37,193 nt of DNA. Source: Turneriella sp. GTDB lineage: Bacteria > Spirochaetota > Leptospiria > Turneriellales > Turneriellaceae. This document shows positions 1 through 6,366 of this stretch, in pieces. How positions within the stretch are numbered: position 1 is the first letter of the stretch; every line of letters starts with the position of its first letter. The stretch covers positions 1-37,193 of the forward strand of contig JABARV010000020.1 in assembly GCA_019186965.1 (NCBI GenBank). Reading direction: 5' to 3'. Under the pieces are notes generated by a model. That model worked only from the letters and a program-made list of their open reading frames with translations, had not been told where the DNA came from and made no database searches. The translations under genes were made by a program, and so were the position numbers.

Positions 1-70
1 GAAATAAATCGGCAAAGTTAAGCGTTACCATTTGATATTGCTCTGTTACGGGTTCTTTATAGCGTGCCAT
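1..70 (-). CDS. Transposase N-terminus (IS1182-like), partial
   Basis: An ATG at 68-70 on the minus strand opens a frame of 23 codons that runs off the window. It starts MARYKEPVTEQYQMVTLN. The pattern MARYK followed by a Q and M about ten residues on is typical of the start of IS1182-family transposases. Only the start is visible, so family and integrity cannot be confirmed. It sits about 50 bases inside an IS-like terminal repeat, which supports the call. Confidence 0.5.
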   Translation of the reverse strand, partial: MARYKEPVTEQYQMVTLNFADLF

Positions 71-124
71 AATATTACCAATACATAGATTCAAAAAAAA
101 GTCAAGTCGGGTTTTTCAACAGGC
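1..124 (-). mobile_element. End of an insertion sequence (IS1182-like), cut by the window edge
   Basis: Read on the minus strand, the stretch begins near 124 with GCCTGTTGAAAAACCCGA. This resembles the CTGTTGAAAAA-type terminal inverted repeats common in IS1182-like and related elements. About 50 bases further in, an open frame starts that looks like a transposase N-terminus. The rest of the element lies outside the window, so neither the second end nor a target duplication can be checked. The exact outer boundary is a guess. Confidence 0.5.
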
Positions 125-188
125 TCGCCCCTTGACCCCGCCGAATAACAAGAACATAAGGTAAAAAGGTAAAAAAGAAGAATGTAAA

Positions 189-217
189 CCCTTAGTAGGG
201 CTTCGCCCTACTAAGGG
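189..217 (-). terminator. Hairpin terminator after the SUMF1 lipoprotein gene
   Basis: Perfect 13-bp arms (189-201 and 205-217) around a 3-base loop. In the minus direction the hairpin is followed by a T-rich run. It lies about 25 bases past the stop codon of the gene ending at 240 and fits a Rho-independent terminator. Confidence 0.75.
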
Positions 218-239
218 CGCCTCTGAAGACAGAGACTCC

Positions 240-1259
240 CTACGGTCGTCGCACGGGGCGGAAGCCGATGACGCTGTTCGCGATCCACGGCGTGTAGCCC
301 AAGCGGTCCGCCCCCCGCAGGTAGGTGGCGGTATTGTAAAAGCTGCCACCGCGATTGACCCGATTCGTACCGCTTGCGGGGCCTGCATAATCGGTCGCCT
401 GTGTGCCACCCGGATAAGTTGCATACCAATCCCAAGTCCATTCCCAAACATTCCCGCTCATGTCGTAAATACCCAACGCATTCGCGGTTTTTTGACCAAC
501 AGGTTGTGTGGTCGTTGTGTTGCCCGTCGGCGGTGTCACAGAATTACCAAACCACGCGACCGCAGACGTCGCCGCGAAATCTGAAGTATTTGCGGTCGCA
601 CCGCTCGCGAAATCACCCGCCAAGAACGTGGACCCATCTATGTAACGCGCCGCGTATTCCCACTCCGCTTCGGTCGGTAGCCGATAGCCATTCGCCGACC
701 AGTTGACGTACGGGTTGTCAATTTCACCGTTACCTGTATGGGCAACGCTGTCGCTGGGCGTAGATTTCAATACAGTTGTAAAGCCTAAGTCGGTGTAATA
801 CACCGGCGTCAAGCCTTGCTTTTCCGACGCCGCGTTGCACCACACAATCGCATCGCGCCAAGAAATTGTCGTCACCGGGTGCTGGTCGGTGAGTGAACCC
901 GTGCTGCCCTGTACGCCCGCGTTGGCAAAAGTATAGCCATTGCTGGTTGCCCACGTCTTGACCGCCACCCAGTCGCCGTATTGCACTTCATACTTTGCCA
1001 TCGAAAAAGCCGTTATCGAAGGGATTGTCTGGGTTGTTGTCGTTATGGCGGCATCACCCATCACAAAATTACTCGCTGTCGGCACGCAGACCATCGCGAG
1101 TGTGTCGCTAGCAACCTGCGTTGCACAATCCGCCGTTGTGGTCGTGCTGCCAGAATTATCTGATTTTTTCTTTGCTTCTTCCCAGAAGTTTCCCCAACTA
1201 TGGCAGGCTGCCGTCAAGCACAGGCATGAGCAGAGAACCGCAAGAACAAGTCCACGCAT
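240..1259 (-). CDS. SUMF1/FGE-sulfatase-domain lipoprotein
   Basis: Predicted 339-residue lipoprotein. A hydrophobic signal peptide ends in the lipobox LTAAC (Cys19), followed by a Ser/Thr-rich linker. A formylglycine-generating-enzyme-type (SUMF1) domain fills roughly residues 50-339; visible hallmarks are GYRLPTEAEWEYAAR, MSGNVWEWTWDW and RGGSFYN near the end. The active-site cysteines of true formylglycine-generating enzymes are not seen after RGGSF, so a binding or structural role at the cell surface is more likely than sulfatase maturation. The frame is open upstream to a GTG at 1358, but the ATG at 1257-1259 is chosen because it gives a clean lipoprotein signal; the extension would only encode tandem-repeat sequence. 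A broken paralogue lies at 34413-34748. Confidence 0.85.
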   Translation of the reverse strand: MRGLVLAVLCSCLCLTAACHSWGNFWEEAKKKSDNSGSTTTTADCATQVASDTLAMVCVPTASNFVMGDAAITTTTQTIPSITAFSMAKYEVQYGDWVAVKTWATSNGYTFANAGVQGSTGSLTDQHPVTTISWRDAIVWCNAASEKQGLTPVYYTDLGFTTVLKSTPSDSVAHTGNGEIDNPYVNWSANGYRLPTEAEWEYAARYIDGSTFLAGDFASGATANTSDFAATSAVAWFGNSVTPPTGNTTTTQPVGQKTANALGIYDMSGNVWEWTWDWYATYPGGTQATDYAGPASGTNRVNRGGSFYNTATYLRGADRLGYTPWIANSVIGFRPVRRP

Positions 1260-1261
1260 AC

Positions 1262-1334
1262 GCGGGTATGCGGGTATGCGGGTATGCGGGTAGCGGGTAG
1301 CGGGTAGCGGGTAGCGGGTAGCGGGTAGCGGGTA
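1262..1334. repeat. Tandem repeat: three 8-mers (GCGGGTAT) then seven 7-mers (GCGGGTA)
   Basis: Three octamers at 1262-1285 and seven exact heptamers at 1286-1334, ending two bases upstream of the start codon of the SUMF1 lipoprotein (1257-1259). The array therefore occupies the expected ribosome-binding and promoter region of that gene. Neither unit is a multiple of three. Confidence 0.95.
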
Positions 1335-1416
1335 GCCATAGTTACATGTAACTCGCACAGTTATTTTGTCAAGGATTTTCGTGGTTTCCTAGGGGTTGTC
1401 CAATTGGCTCGCGTTC

Positions 1417-1500
1417 GGTCACTTCGACTCCGCTCAGTGACCGTAAGCACTAATGTTTTTGCAAAATCCGGTCGTTGAGCGGAGTCGAAACGCCCGGATT
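1417..1500. repeat. Inverted repeat of the TTCGACTCCGCTCA family
   Basis: 1417-1442 is a hairpin with arms GGTCACT/AGTGACC. 1470-1491 carries the same core in inverted orientation (GAGCGGAGTCGAA). A further pair AATCCGG/CCGGATT brackets the second copy (1465-1471, 1494-1500). This core is a REP-like sequence seen in many bacterial genomes. No coding function is seen. Confidence 0.75.
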
Positions 1501-1531
1501 TTTCGCCAATTAGACGGCCCCAGGGTTTTGC

Positions 1532-1559
1532 GCTGTTTCGCCCTCCATGGCGAAACAGC
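1532..1559. repeat. Perfect 11-bp inverted repeat
   Basis: Arms GCTGTTTCGCC (1532-1542) and GGCGAAACAGC (1549-1559) around a 6-base loop. There is no T-run on either side, so a terminator role is not supported. It lies in the gene-free stretch that follows the REP-like repeat. Confidence 0.7.
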
Positions 1560-1560
1560 A

Positions 1561-1864
1561 AATATATAGCCTACCCGTTCCAATCACGGACGACAACAAG
1601 ATTTGACGCGCCTGTCAGGCCGGTGGCTGCCAGGCCAATGGCCGAAGACGGAGACCGTAAGAGCGGTCACGGGTCTGCGCGGCAAGAAATCGCGGATGTC
1701 CGGGGCGAGAATGATGTGCATTTTGCCCGCCCGCAGCGAGTCACTCCGACCACATTTTGGCACCGCGAATTATCTAGTCGAAGAGAAATAGGCTTTACTG
1801 TATGCGGCGTCAAAACGTCGCGTAAATCTGAACGTTGTCGGCAATAGCAAGAAACATAAAACTC
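1561..1864. other. Non-coding stretch with a dispersed repeat fragment
   Basis: No open frame here has a recognisable product or a start with a ribosome-binding site. At 1633-1672 the sequence CAGGCCAATGGCCGAAGAC, followed by GGAGACC and GGTCACGG, matches a segment at about 35836-35882. This suggests a dispersed repeat or the remains of a shared gene end. Confidence 0.5.
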
Positions 1865-2608
1865 ATGATTCGGCATTCGAAATATATCATTCTTGCTCTG
1901 ATACTGAGCACACTACAAGCGACGTGTGGGCCGAAGCCCAAGCCGCTATTTTCTGAAGGTATGGAGAATTGTAAAAAAACCGGTAAAGGTGTCGTTACAA
2001 ATGAATGCTGGGAAAAGTATTTGATTTCAGAATCCAAGAATAACCCTGAGATTCTAGATAGGTGCGAAGCTAACCTTTCTTTGGCAGAATTCTATGCCGC
2101 ATTGAAGCGAAATCAAGAAGCTGAGAGTATTTATCAGGCACTTATTGCAGATACGAATTCCCCAAAATGCGTTGGTCGAGCGCAGACTGCCTACAAGGGT
2201 TTTAATGAGGTCAGAATTGGACTCAAAGCACCTGGATTCTTAGCGAGAGATACTCAGGGCAACTCAGTAAGCCTATCATTACTCCGGGGTCGAACTGTAG
2301 TGCTATTATTCTGGTCTTCCGGCTGCGGTGCCTGTAAGTATGCTTACCAAGACCTCAAGGCTCTGCAAAAGGCTCGGCCTGGCGAAATTAGTATCGTTGG
2401 CATATCAGGTGATTCGAGTCGGTCTGATTTTGACAGAACCATCGCAGAATATGGTTTTAATTGGCAGAATATACTTGATGGAAATGACTTTCTTGGGCCG
2501 ATTTCTAAATTGTATTCAATAGATAGGTACCCTGCCATCTTTGTTATTAACGAAAAGGGCATTATTTCCAGCCATTCTTATCAGGGGCTTTTCCCGAAAA
2601 AGACATAG
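1865..2608 (+). CDS. Thioredoxin-like (TlpA/redoxin) lipoprotein, C-terminus probably frameshifted
   Basis: 247 residues. The ATG at 1865 gives a short signal peptide ending in LQATC (Cys21), so this start is preferred to an ATG ten codons upstream. Residues about 25-110 form an alpha-helical, cysteine-containing leader. A redoxin domain follows, with the CXXC motif CGAC after LLFWSSG and the cis-proline stretch RYPAIFVIN. It probably acts as a periplasm-facing thiol-disulfide protein. The frame stops early after YQGLFP. Reading one base back near 2593 gives PEKDIVLSHLSNLLLPTTNL and a stop at 2655, which looks like the normal C-terminal helix. A one-base deletion in CCC, a sequencing error, or -1 slippage would each explain this. 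Confidence 0.8.
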   Translation: MIRHSKYIILALILSTLQATCGPKPKPLFSEGMENCKKTGKGVVTNECWEKYLISESKNNPEILDRCEANLSLAEFYAALKRNQEAESIYQALIADTNSPKCVGRAQTAYKGFNEVRIGLKAPGFLARDTQGNSVSLSLLRGRTVVLLFWSSGCGACKYAYQDLKALQKARPGEISIVGISGDSSRSDFDRTIAEYGFNWQNILDGNDFLGPISKLYSIDRYPAIFVINEKGIISSHSYQGLFPKKT

Positions 2609-2770
2609 TGCTGAGCCATTTATCCAACTTGCTACTGCCGACAACGAATCTGTAGAAAAACCCCCGTCCCCTCGCGGCATCCTTAGTGTATAAGCGACTT
2701 TCCTCCACCGCAAACCCACTTATTCAACAACTGCCGCAGCCTCAATGCGGAGCTTGCCGAAGCAGGCACA

Positions 2771-2830
2771 TCCCTCACCATTTCATAAGTTTGTTGTAAT
2801 TGTAAGGTTCTGTCGAGAAATGGTGAGGGA
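2771..2830. repeat. 14-bp perfect inverted repeat upstream of mpl
   Basis: Arms TCCCTCACCATTTC (2771-2784) and GAAATGGTGAGGGA (2817-2830) around a 32-base spacer, about 60 bases before the mpl start. It could form a long-looped hairpin in the 5' leader or be a repeat unit. There is no T-run, so a simple terminator is unlikely. Nothing else was recognised in 2609-2889. Confidence 0.75.
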
Positions 2831-2889
2831 CGTCGCGTAAATCCAGCGATTGACGCGCAAGTGCGTAAGGTAAACTCTTCAGTAGAATA

Positions 2890-4296
2890 ATGGCAACCAA
2901 ACCTATTCGTACTCATTTCATTGGCATCGGTGGCACCGCCATGGCTGGCGCGGCACTACTCGCGCACGAACTCGGCCACAGCGTACGCGGCTCCGACCAA
3001 AACGTCTATTCGCCGACAAAAGAGGCGCTTAAAGAAAATCATATCCACTATAACACAGAATACTCCGCCAAAAATTTATCCTACAAGCCGGATCTCATTG
3101 TGTTGGGGAACGCCATCTCGCGCGGAAACGTTGAACTTGAAGAGGCATTGAACCAGCGTTTTAGAATTTTTTCGCTGCCGGAGTTTATCGCCGAGTTTGT
3201 TATTGGTGCACGCCAAAGTTTAGTTATCGCGGGGACGCATGGCAAGACGACAACCACTGCCTTGGTGACTCACCTCTTGCGGCATAACGGTGTCGATGTG
3301 GGGTACATGATCGGCGGCGTCGCTGAAAATTTTTCGCAGAGTGCTGCGTTGGGGAGCGCAGATGTTTTTGTTATTGAAGGAGATGAATACGATACCTCGA
3401 TCTTTGATCCGCGCTCTAAATTCTTATCGTACCGCCCCACGCGTGCGATTATCAACAATATCGAATTTGACCACGCAGATATTTTTGCATCGATTGAGGA
3501 AATTGAACGCACGTTTGCGTACCTTGTAAAAATTATTCCACAAAACGGTGCGCTTGTCACAAACATGGACAATGAAATTTGTTGCCGTTTGGCGACGCGC
3601 TCGCTTGCACCAGTATTGACGTTTGGCAAAAGTGAAAAGGCAACGTACCGCCTTTTACAAACGCAATACATACAAAATAAAATGCGGGTAACGCTGGGAT
3701 ACTCTCAAAAGGAAGAAAATTTTACTCTCCCCATTTTGGGCGAGCACAATGCTATGAATTTTTTGGCGGCGTTGGCTCTTTTAGAACCGTACAATTTATC
3801 TGCGGTACAAATTCAAAGTGCATTAGACACATTCCGCAGTGTCAAACGCCGTCTTGAGGTACGCCTCGATAATAAAGCGGTGACCATCATCGAAGATTTT
3901 GCACACCACCCCACCGCGATTGAAGCCAACTTAAAAATTTTACGCACACTTTATCCCAAACGCCGTCTTGTTCTTCTCATTGAACCGCGCAGCAATACGA
4001 TGGTACGCCGCTTTTTTCAAGAAAGGCTTGTGGATGCACTCAGTGCTGCAGATGTTATTTTTAGCGACGACATTTACCGCAAAGAGAAGTACTCCGTTGG
4101 AGAGCGGCTCGATTTAGCGCGGTTAGAAAATGATTTGAAAACGCGTGGCAAGAAATTTTATCTTTTGCCCAAAGAGAGCCGTACACCGTTTGTAACAGAA
4201 AAACTCCAAGAAGGCGACGTCGTATGTTTTATGACGAATGGGAGTTTTTCAGGACTCATTGGCGATGTCGTGGAAAAGATGGGGGAAGAACAATAA
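2890..4296 (+). CDS. mpl: UDP-N-acetylmuramate:tripeptide (L-Ala-gamma-D-Glu-meso-DAP) ligase
   Basis: 468 residues, the usual Mpl length. This cytoplasmic ATP-dependent ligase joins recycled murein tripeptide to UDP-MurNAc and so feeds wall peptides back into peptidoglycan synthesis. The N-terminal nucleotide-binding motif is HFIGIGGTAMAG; the Mur-ligase P-loop is AGTHGKTTTT at about 114-123; the Mpl-type segment EGDEYDTSIFDPRSKF follows, then a conserved EDFAHHPTAIEA in the C-terminal part. The ATG at 2890 has no strong ribosome-binding site. The gene stands alone, with no other mur genes nearby. Its presence implies a meso-DAP peptidoglycan, as in Leptospira and not as in Treponema or Borrelia. 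Confidence 0.94.
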   Translation: MATKPIRTHFIGIGGTAMAGAALLAHELGHSVRGSDQNVYSPTKEALKENHIHYNTEYSAKNLSYKPDLIVLGNAISRGNVELEEALNQRFRIFSLPEFIAEFVIGARQSLVIAGTHGKTTTTALVTHLLRHNGVDVGYMIGGVAENFSQSAALGSADVFVIEGDEYDTSIFDPRSKFLSYRPTRAIINNIEFDHADIFASIEEIERTFAYLVKIIPQNGALVTNMDNEICCRLATRSLAPVLTFGKSEKATYRLLQTQYIQNKMRVTLGYSQKEENFTLPILGEHNAMNFLAALALLEPYNLSAVQIQSALDTFRSVKRRLEVRLDNKAVTIIEDFAHHPTAIEANLKILRTLYPKRRLVLLIEPRSNTMVRRFFQERLVDALSAADVIFSDDIYRKEKYSVGERLDLARLENDLKTRGKKFYLLPKESRTPFVTEKLQEGDVVCFMTNGSFSGLIGDVVEKMGEEQ

Positions 4297-4315
4297 AAAT
4301 CCATTCGTAATAACC

Positions 4316-4477
4316 ATGAAAGTCCCCGAAATTATCGAACAAAAAGTCGAAGACTTTGCCAAGAACGAAAAGGCACTTCTTGACCCTAAATTTGGCGAGA
4401 GCGAGGCGCGTAATCGGTTTATCGACCCGTTTTTTACGGCGTTGCCAAACGGCTCCCGTATCTTACCTACCTCATAA
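4316..4477 (+). pseudogene. Stump of a type IIG/Eco57I-like restriction-modification gene
   Basis: An ATG at 4316, 20 bases after mpl, opens 53 codons. The peptide contains LLDPKFGESEARNRFIDPFF, which matches the conserved start of type IIG/Eco57I-like and related restriction-methyltransferase proteins (pattern EA..R..FIDPFF.ALGW). The match ends at about 4442, where GW is expected; unrelated residues and a stop at 4477 follow, overlapping the 3' end of the convergent oxidoreductase. The remaining roughly 1000 residues are missing, so a deletion has joined its 5' end to the next gene. Confidence 0.65.
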
Positions 4478-5123
4478 TCTCCGCGTTGCTATGGATATGA
4501 TTTCCCGGTGCGGCGTCTTGAGCGACGCGCAAGATATAGGCCGCCAGATGCGCGGCGGGCGTGGGTTGCACGTTGGCGAGCCCGGGCAGCTTGAAAATCG
4601 GTGCTAAGAATTTTACCGCCGACGCGGCGATGCTCTCGCCGGTGCGCCTTTCGTTACGCTCGCCCAGTAAAATCGAAGGCCGATAGATGTGCAGCGAAGG
4701 CAACTGCAACGATTGCAATTTTTCTTCGATTGCGCCTTTGACGCGGTTGTAGAATATACTCGAATGCGCCGACGCACCGTGCGCGGTGACGACGTGCAAT
4801 GCAGTTGCACCGGCGCGAGCAGTCTCTTCGGCAAAGTTGAGCACAAAATCGAAATCAACCTTGTGGAATGCCTCTTGGCTGCCAGCTTTTTTTATCGTCG
4901 TGCCGAGCACACACAGCGCGACGGCATTTTGGGGTTTGTTTTTCTGCCAATCGATAGCGCCGCTAAAATCGTGCGCGATAAAAATTACAGATTTATTTTC
5001 AACGGGGGGAGCGCTGCGGCCGATACAAAACACTTTAGCGTTAGTGTCACCCGCTGTTATTTGCCGCAGCAATTCGCTACCGACCAAACCTGTAGCACCG
5101 GCGAGAATGTAATTGAGACTCAT
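4467..5123 (-). CDS. NAD(P)-binding atypical SDR (HTATIP2/YbjT-like)
   Basis: 218 residues. It begins with the Rossmann motif ILAGATGLVGSELL and carries YNRVKGAIEEKL (a YxxxK-like pair) and RPSILLGERNERRTGE, a signature of the HTATIP2-like oxidoreductase family. It is probably a cytoplasmic NAD(P)H-dependent reductase or epimerase; the substrate is unknown. The start is the ATG at 5121-5123. It is transcribed in the same direction as the SDR at 5261-6028 with a 137-base gap, and its 3' end abuts a deleted restriction gene. Confidence 0.8.
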   Translation of the reverse strand: MSLNYILAGATGLVGSELLRQITAGDTNAKVFCIGRSAPPVENKSVIFIAHDFSGAIDWQKNKPQNAVALCVLGTTIKKAGSQEAFHKVDFDFVLNFAEETARAGATALHVVTAHGASAHSSIFYNRVKGAIEEKLQSLQLPSLHIYRPSILLGERNERRTGESIAASAVKFLAPIFKLPGLANVQPTPAAHLAAYILRVAQDAAPGNHIHSNAEIMR

Positions 5124-5260
5124 ACACGACCATTACGGCAACGTTCTCGTTTCGACAAGAGTTCTTTACGTACCCGCAGCCGCTAGCGGGAGGATATAGT
5201 GAAGTTACTATAAAGTTACTCTAAAAGAATATATACGAGAAATTTCGCTATTCCACAAAT

Positions 5261-6028
5261 TTACGTACGTTTAGGCTCAGGAGCCATTTGTGCCGTTACC
5301 CAAACTGATAATTCGCGAAACAATTCCGCTGTACGGTAAATCGCAGGATAGATAACTTTTGTTTTCTTCTTTTCAATTGCCACACAAATTTCCTTAGCAA
5401 GACTTTCTGCAGTACCAAAAGGAACATAGTTCATCGCATCTTTTTCATAGCGTTCATCTGCATACTCTGCCATCGCCGTTTTAACCGGTCCGGGATAAAC
5501 TGTTAAAAAATGGATTTTACTATTTTTGTATTCCCCAGCAAGAGCAACCGTCACTGCCGCAAGCGCAGCTTTTGATGCACAATACTCAGACATAAAAGGC
5601 GTTGGTGTTATACCGCCTATACTTGCAATATTTACAACCGTGCCCGAATTTCGTTTAAGCATTTGGGGTAAAACTTTACGCATAAGCCGTACCGGAGTTA
5701 TGTAGTTAAGCTTAAACATTTTTTCAGCATCGTCGTTTTGGATAGCTATAAAATGGTTGATGTTTTGTACTCCCGCATTATTAATGAGTAAATCGACGGG
5801 ACCATGTTCTGCAACTGCTTTATCGAGAGTCATTTCGGCAACAGTAGGTTCTGCAAGGTCGGCAGCGTATACAGCTGATTTACTATTTAACGAATTCGCA
5901 AGGTTTTCCAGAAGTTCTTTTTTACGCGATGAAAGAGAGAAGAAAGCTTCTCCTTTAAAATAGCGATCGAACTCATGTGCAATCGCGTTACCAATACCTG
6001 TAGAGGCGCCTGTAAGAAAAATGTGCAT
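5261..6028 (-). CDS. Short-chain dehydrogenase/reductase (classical SDR)
   Basis: 255 residues. All classical SDR landmarks are present: FLTGASTGIGNAIA for cofactor binding, the structural motif INNAGVQ, a Ser in VNIASIGG, and YCASKAA as the catalytic Tyr-Lys pair, followed by VYPGPVKTAM. It should be a cytoplasmic NAD(P)(H)-dependent oxidoreductase; the substrate cannot be told. The start is ATG 6026-6028. The upstream gap (6029-6366) contains only repeats and the terminator of the next gene. Confidence 0.88.
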   Translation of the reverse strand: MHIFLTGASTGIGNAIAHEFDRYFKGEAFFSLSSRKKELLENLANSLNSKSAVYAADLAEPTVAEMTLDKAVAEHGPVDLLINNAGVQNINHFIAIQNDDAEKMFKLNYITPVRLMRKVLPQMLKRNSGTVVNIASIGGITPTPFMSEYCASKAALAAVTVALAGEYKNSKIHFLTVYPGPVKTAMAEYADERYEKDAMNYVPFGTAESLAKEICVAIEKKKTKVIYPAIYRTAELFRELSVWVTAQMAPEPKRT

Positions 6029-6113
6029 ACGCGTTATTATTCCTTGTATTTACACTGTCGAATTAATTTTATCTGTATGGTTTTAATAAGCTAGCGATTT
6101 TTTAGTGTATAGG

Positions 6114-6214
6114 CTGCTGGGGGCAACTATCCCCAGCAGTGGTGAGTTGGGATTATGTCACATTAGGGGATAACTACCTCTTATTATGTCACATTAGGGG
6201 ATAACTATCCCAAC
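6114..6214. repeat. Iteron-like repeat cluster
   Basis: 6114-6139 is a hairpin with arms CTGCTGGGG/CCCCAGCAG. A 25-bp exact direct repeat beginning ATTATGTCACATTAGGGG occurs at 6152-6176 and 6183-6207, 31 bases apart. Its end GGGGATAACTA is echoed in the hairpin loop region (GGGGCAACTAT). GTTGGGA near 6147 and TCCCAAC near 6208 form an outer inverted pair. The repeated TGTCAC...GGGGATAA units could be transposase-binding sites at the end of a lost element. That is an inference. Confidence 0.8.
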
Positions 6215-6235
6215 GAGTGATTTAAGCGAAAAAAC

Positions 6236-6315
6236 CAGGATTTTTTAAAAAAACTCTATTTTTTTCCAAAAAATGAGAAAATTTACGTATTTTCTGGTAT
6301 TTAATCTATTGAGGC
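6236..6315. repeat. Dispersed AT-rich element, copy 1
   Basis: A T-rich/A-rich foldback is followed by GAGAAAATTTACGTATTTTC and then TGGTATTTAAT. The core 6271-6305 matches 37139-37173 at about 30 of 35 positions, and the flanks are similar (T-run before, GAGGC/AGGGC after). AGAAAAT and ATTTTCT form an inverted pair inside it. It contains no reading frame and lies between a terminator and the upstream region of the SDR gene. Confidence 0.7.
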
Positions 6316-6336
6316 ACTAAAAATGTTCAATCACTT

Positions 6337-6364
6337 TCAAAGAAATTACCGTCAATTTCTTTGA
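6337..6364 (-). terminator. Hairpin after the TraB-family gene
   Basis: Perfect 11-bp arms TCAAAGAAATT (6337-6347) and AATTTCTTTGA (6354-6364), directly after the minus-strand stop codon at 6367-6369. The stem is AT-rich and no long T-run follows, so it may work as a weak or Rho-assisted terminator. Confidence 0.5.
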
Positions 6365-6366
6365 TT

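Noticed and set aside
240-1259. True formylglycine-generating enzyme that activates the LtaS-like sulfatase
   Set aside because: It lacks the active-site cysteines, is a predicted surface lipoprotein, and LtaS-type enzymes do not use formylglycine.
1532-1559. Rho-independent terminator
   Set aside because: The stem is perfect but no T-run follows on either strand.
1361-1834. Protein genes in the repeat-rich gap
   Set aside because: Several frames of 60-75 codons exist on both strands, but none has a ribosome-binding site, a domain or a sensible composition; they overlap inverted repeats.
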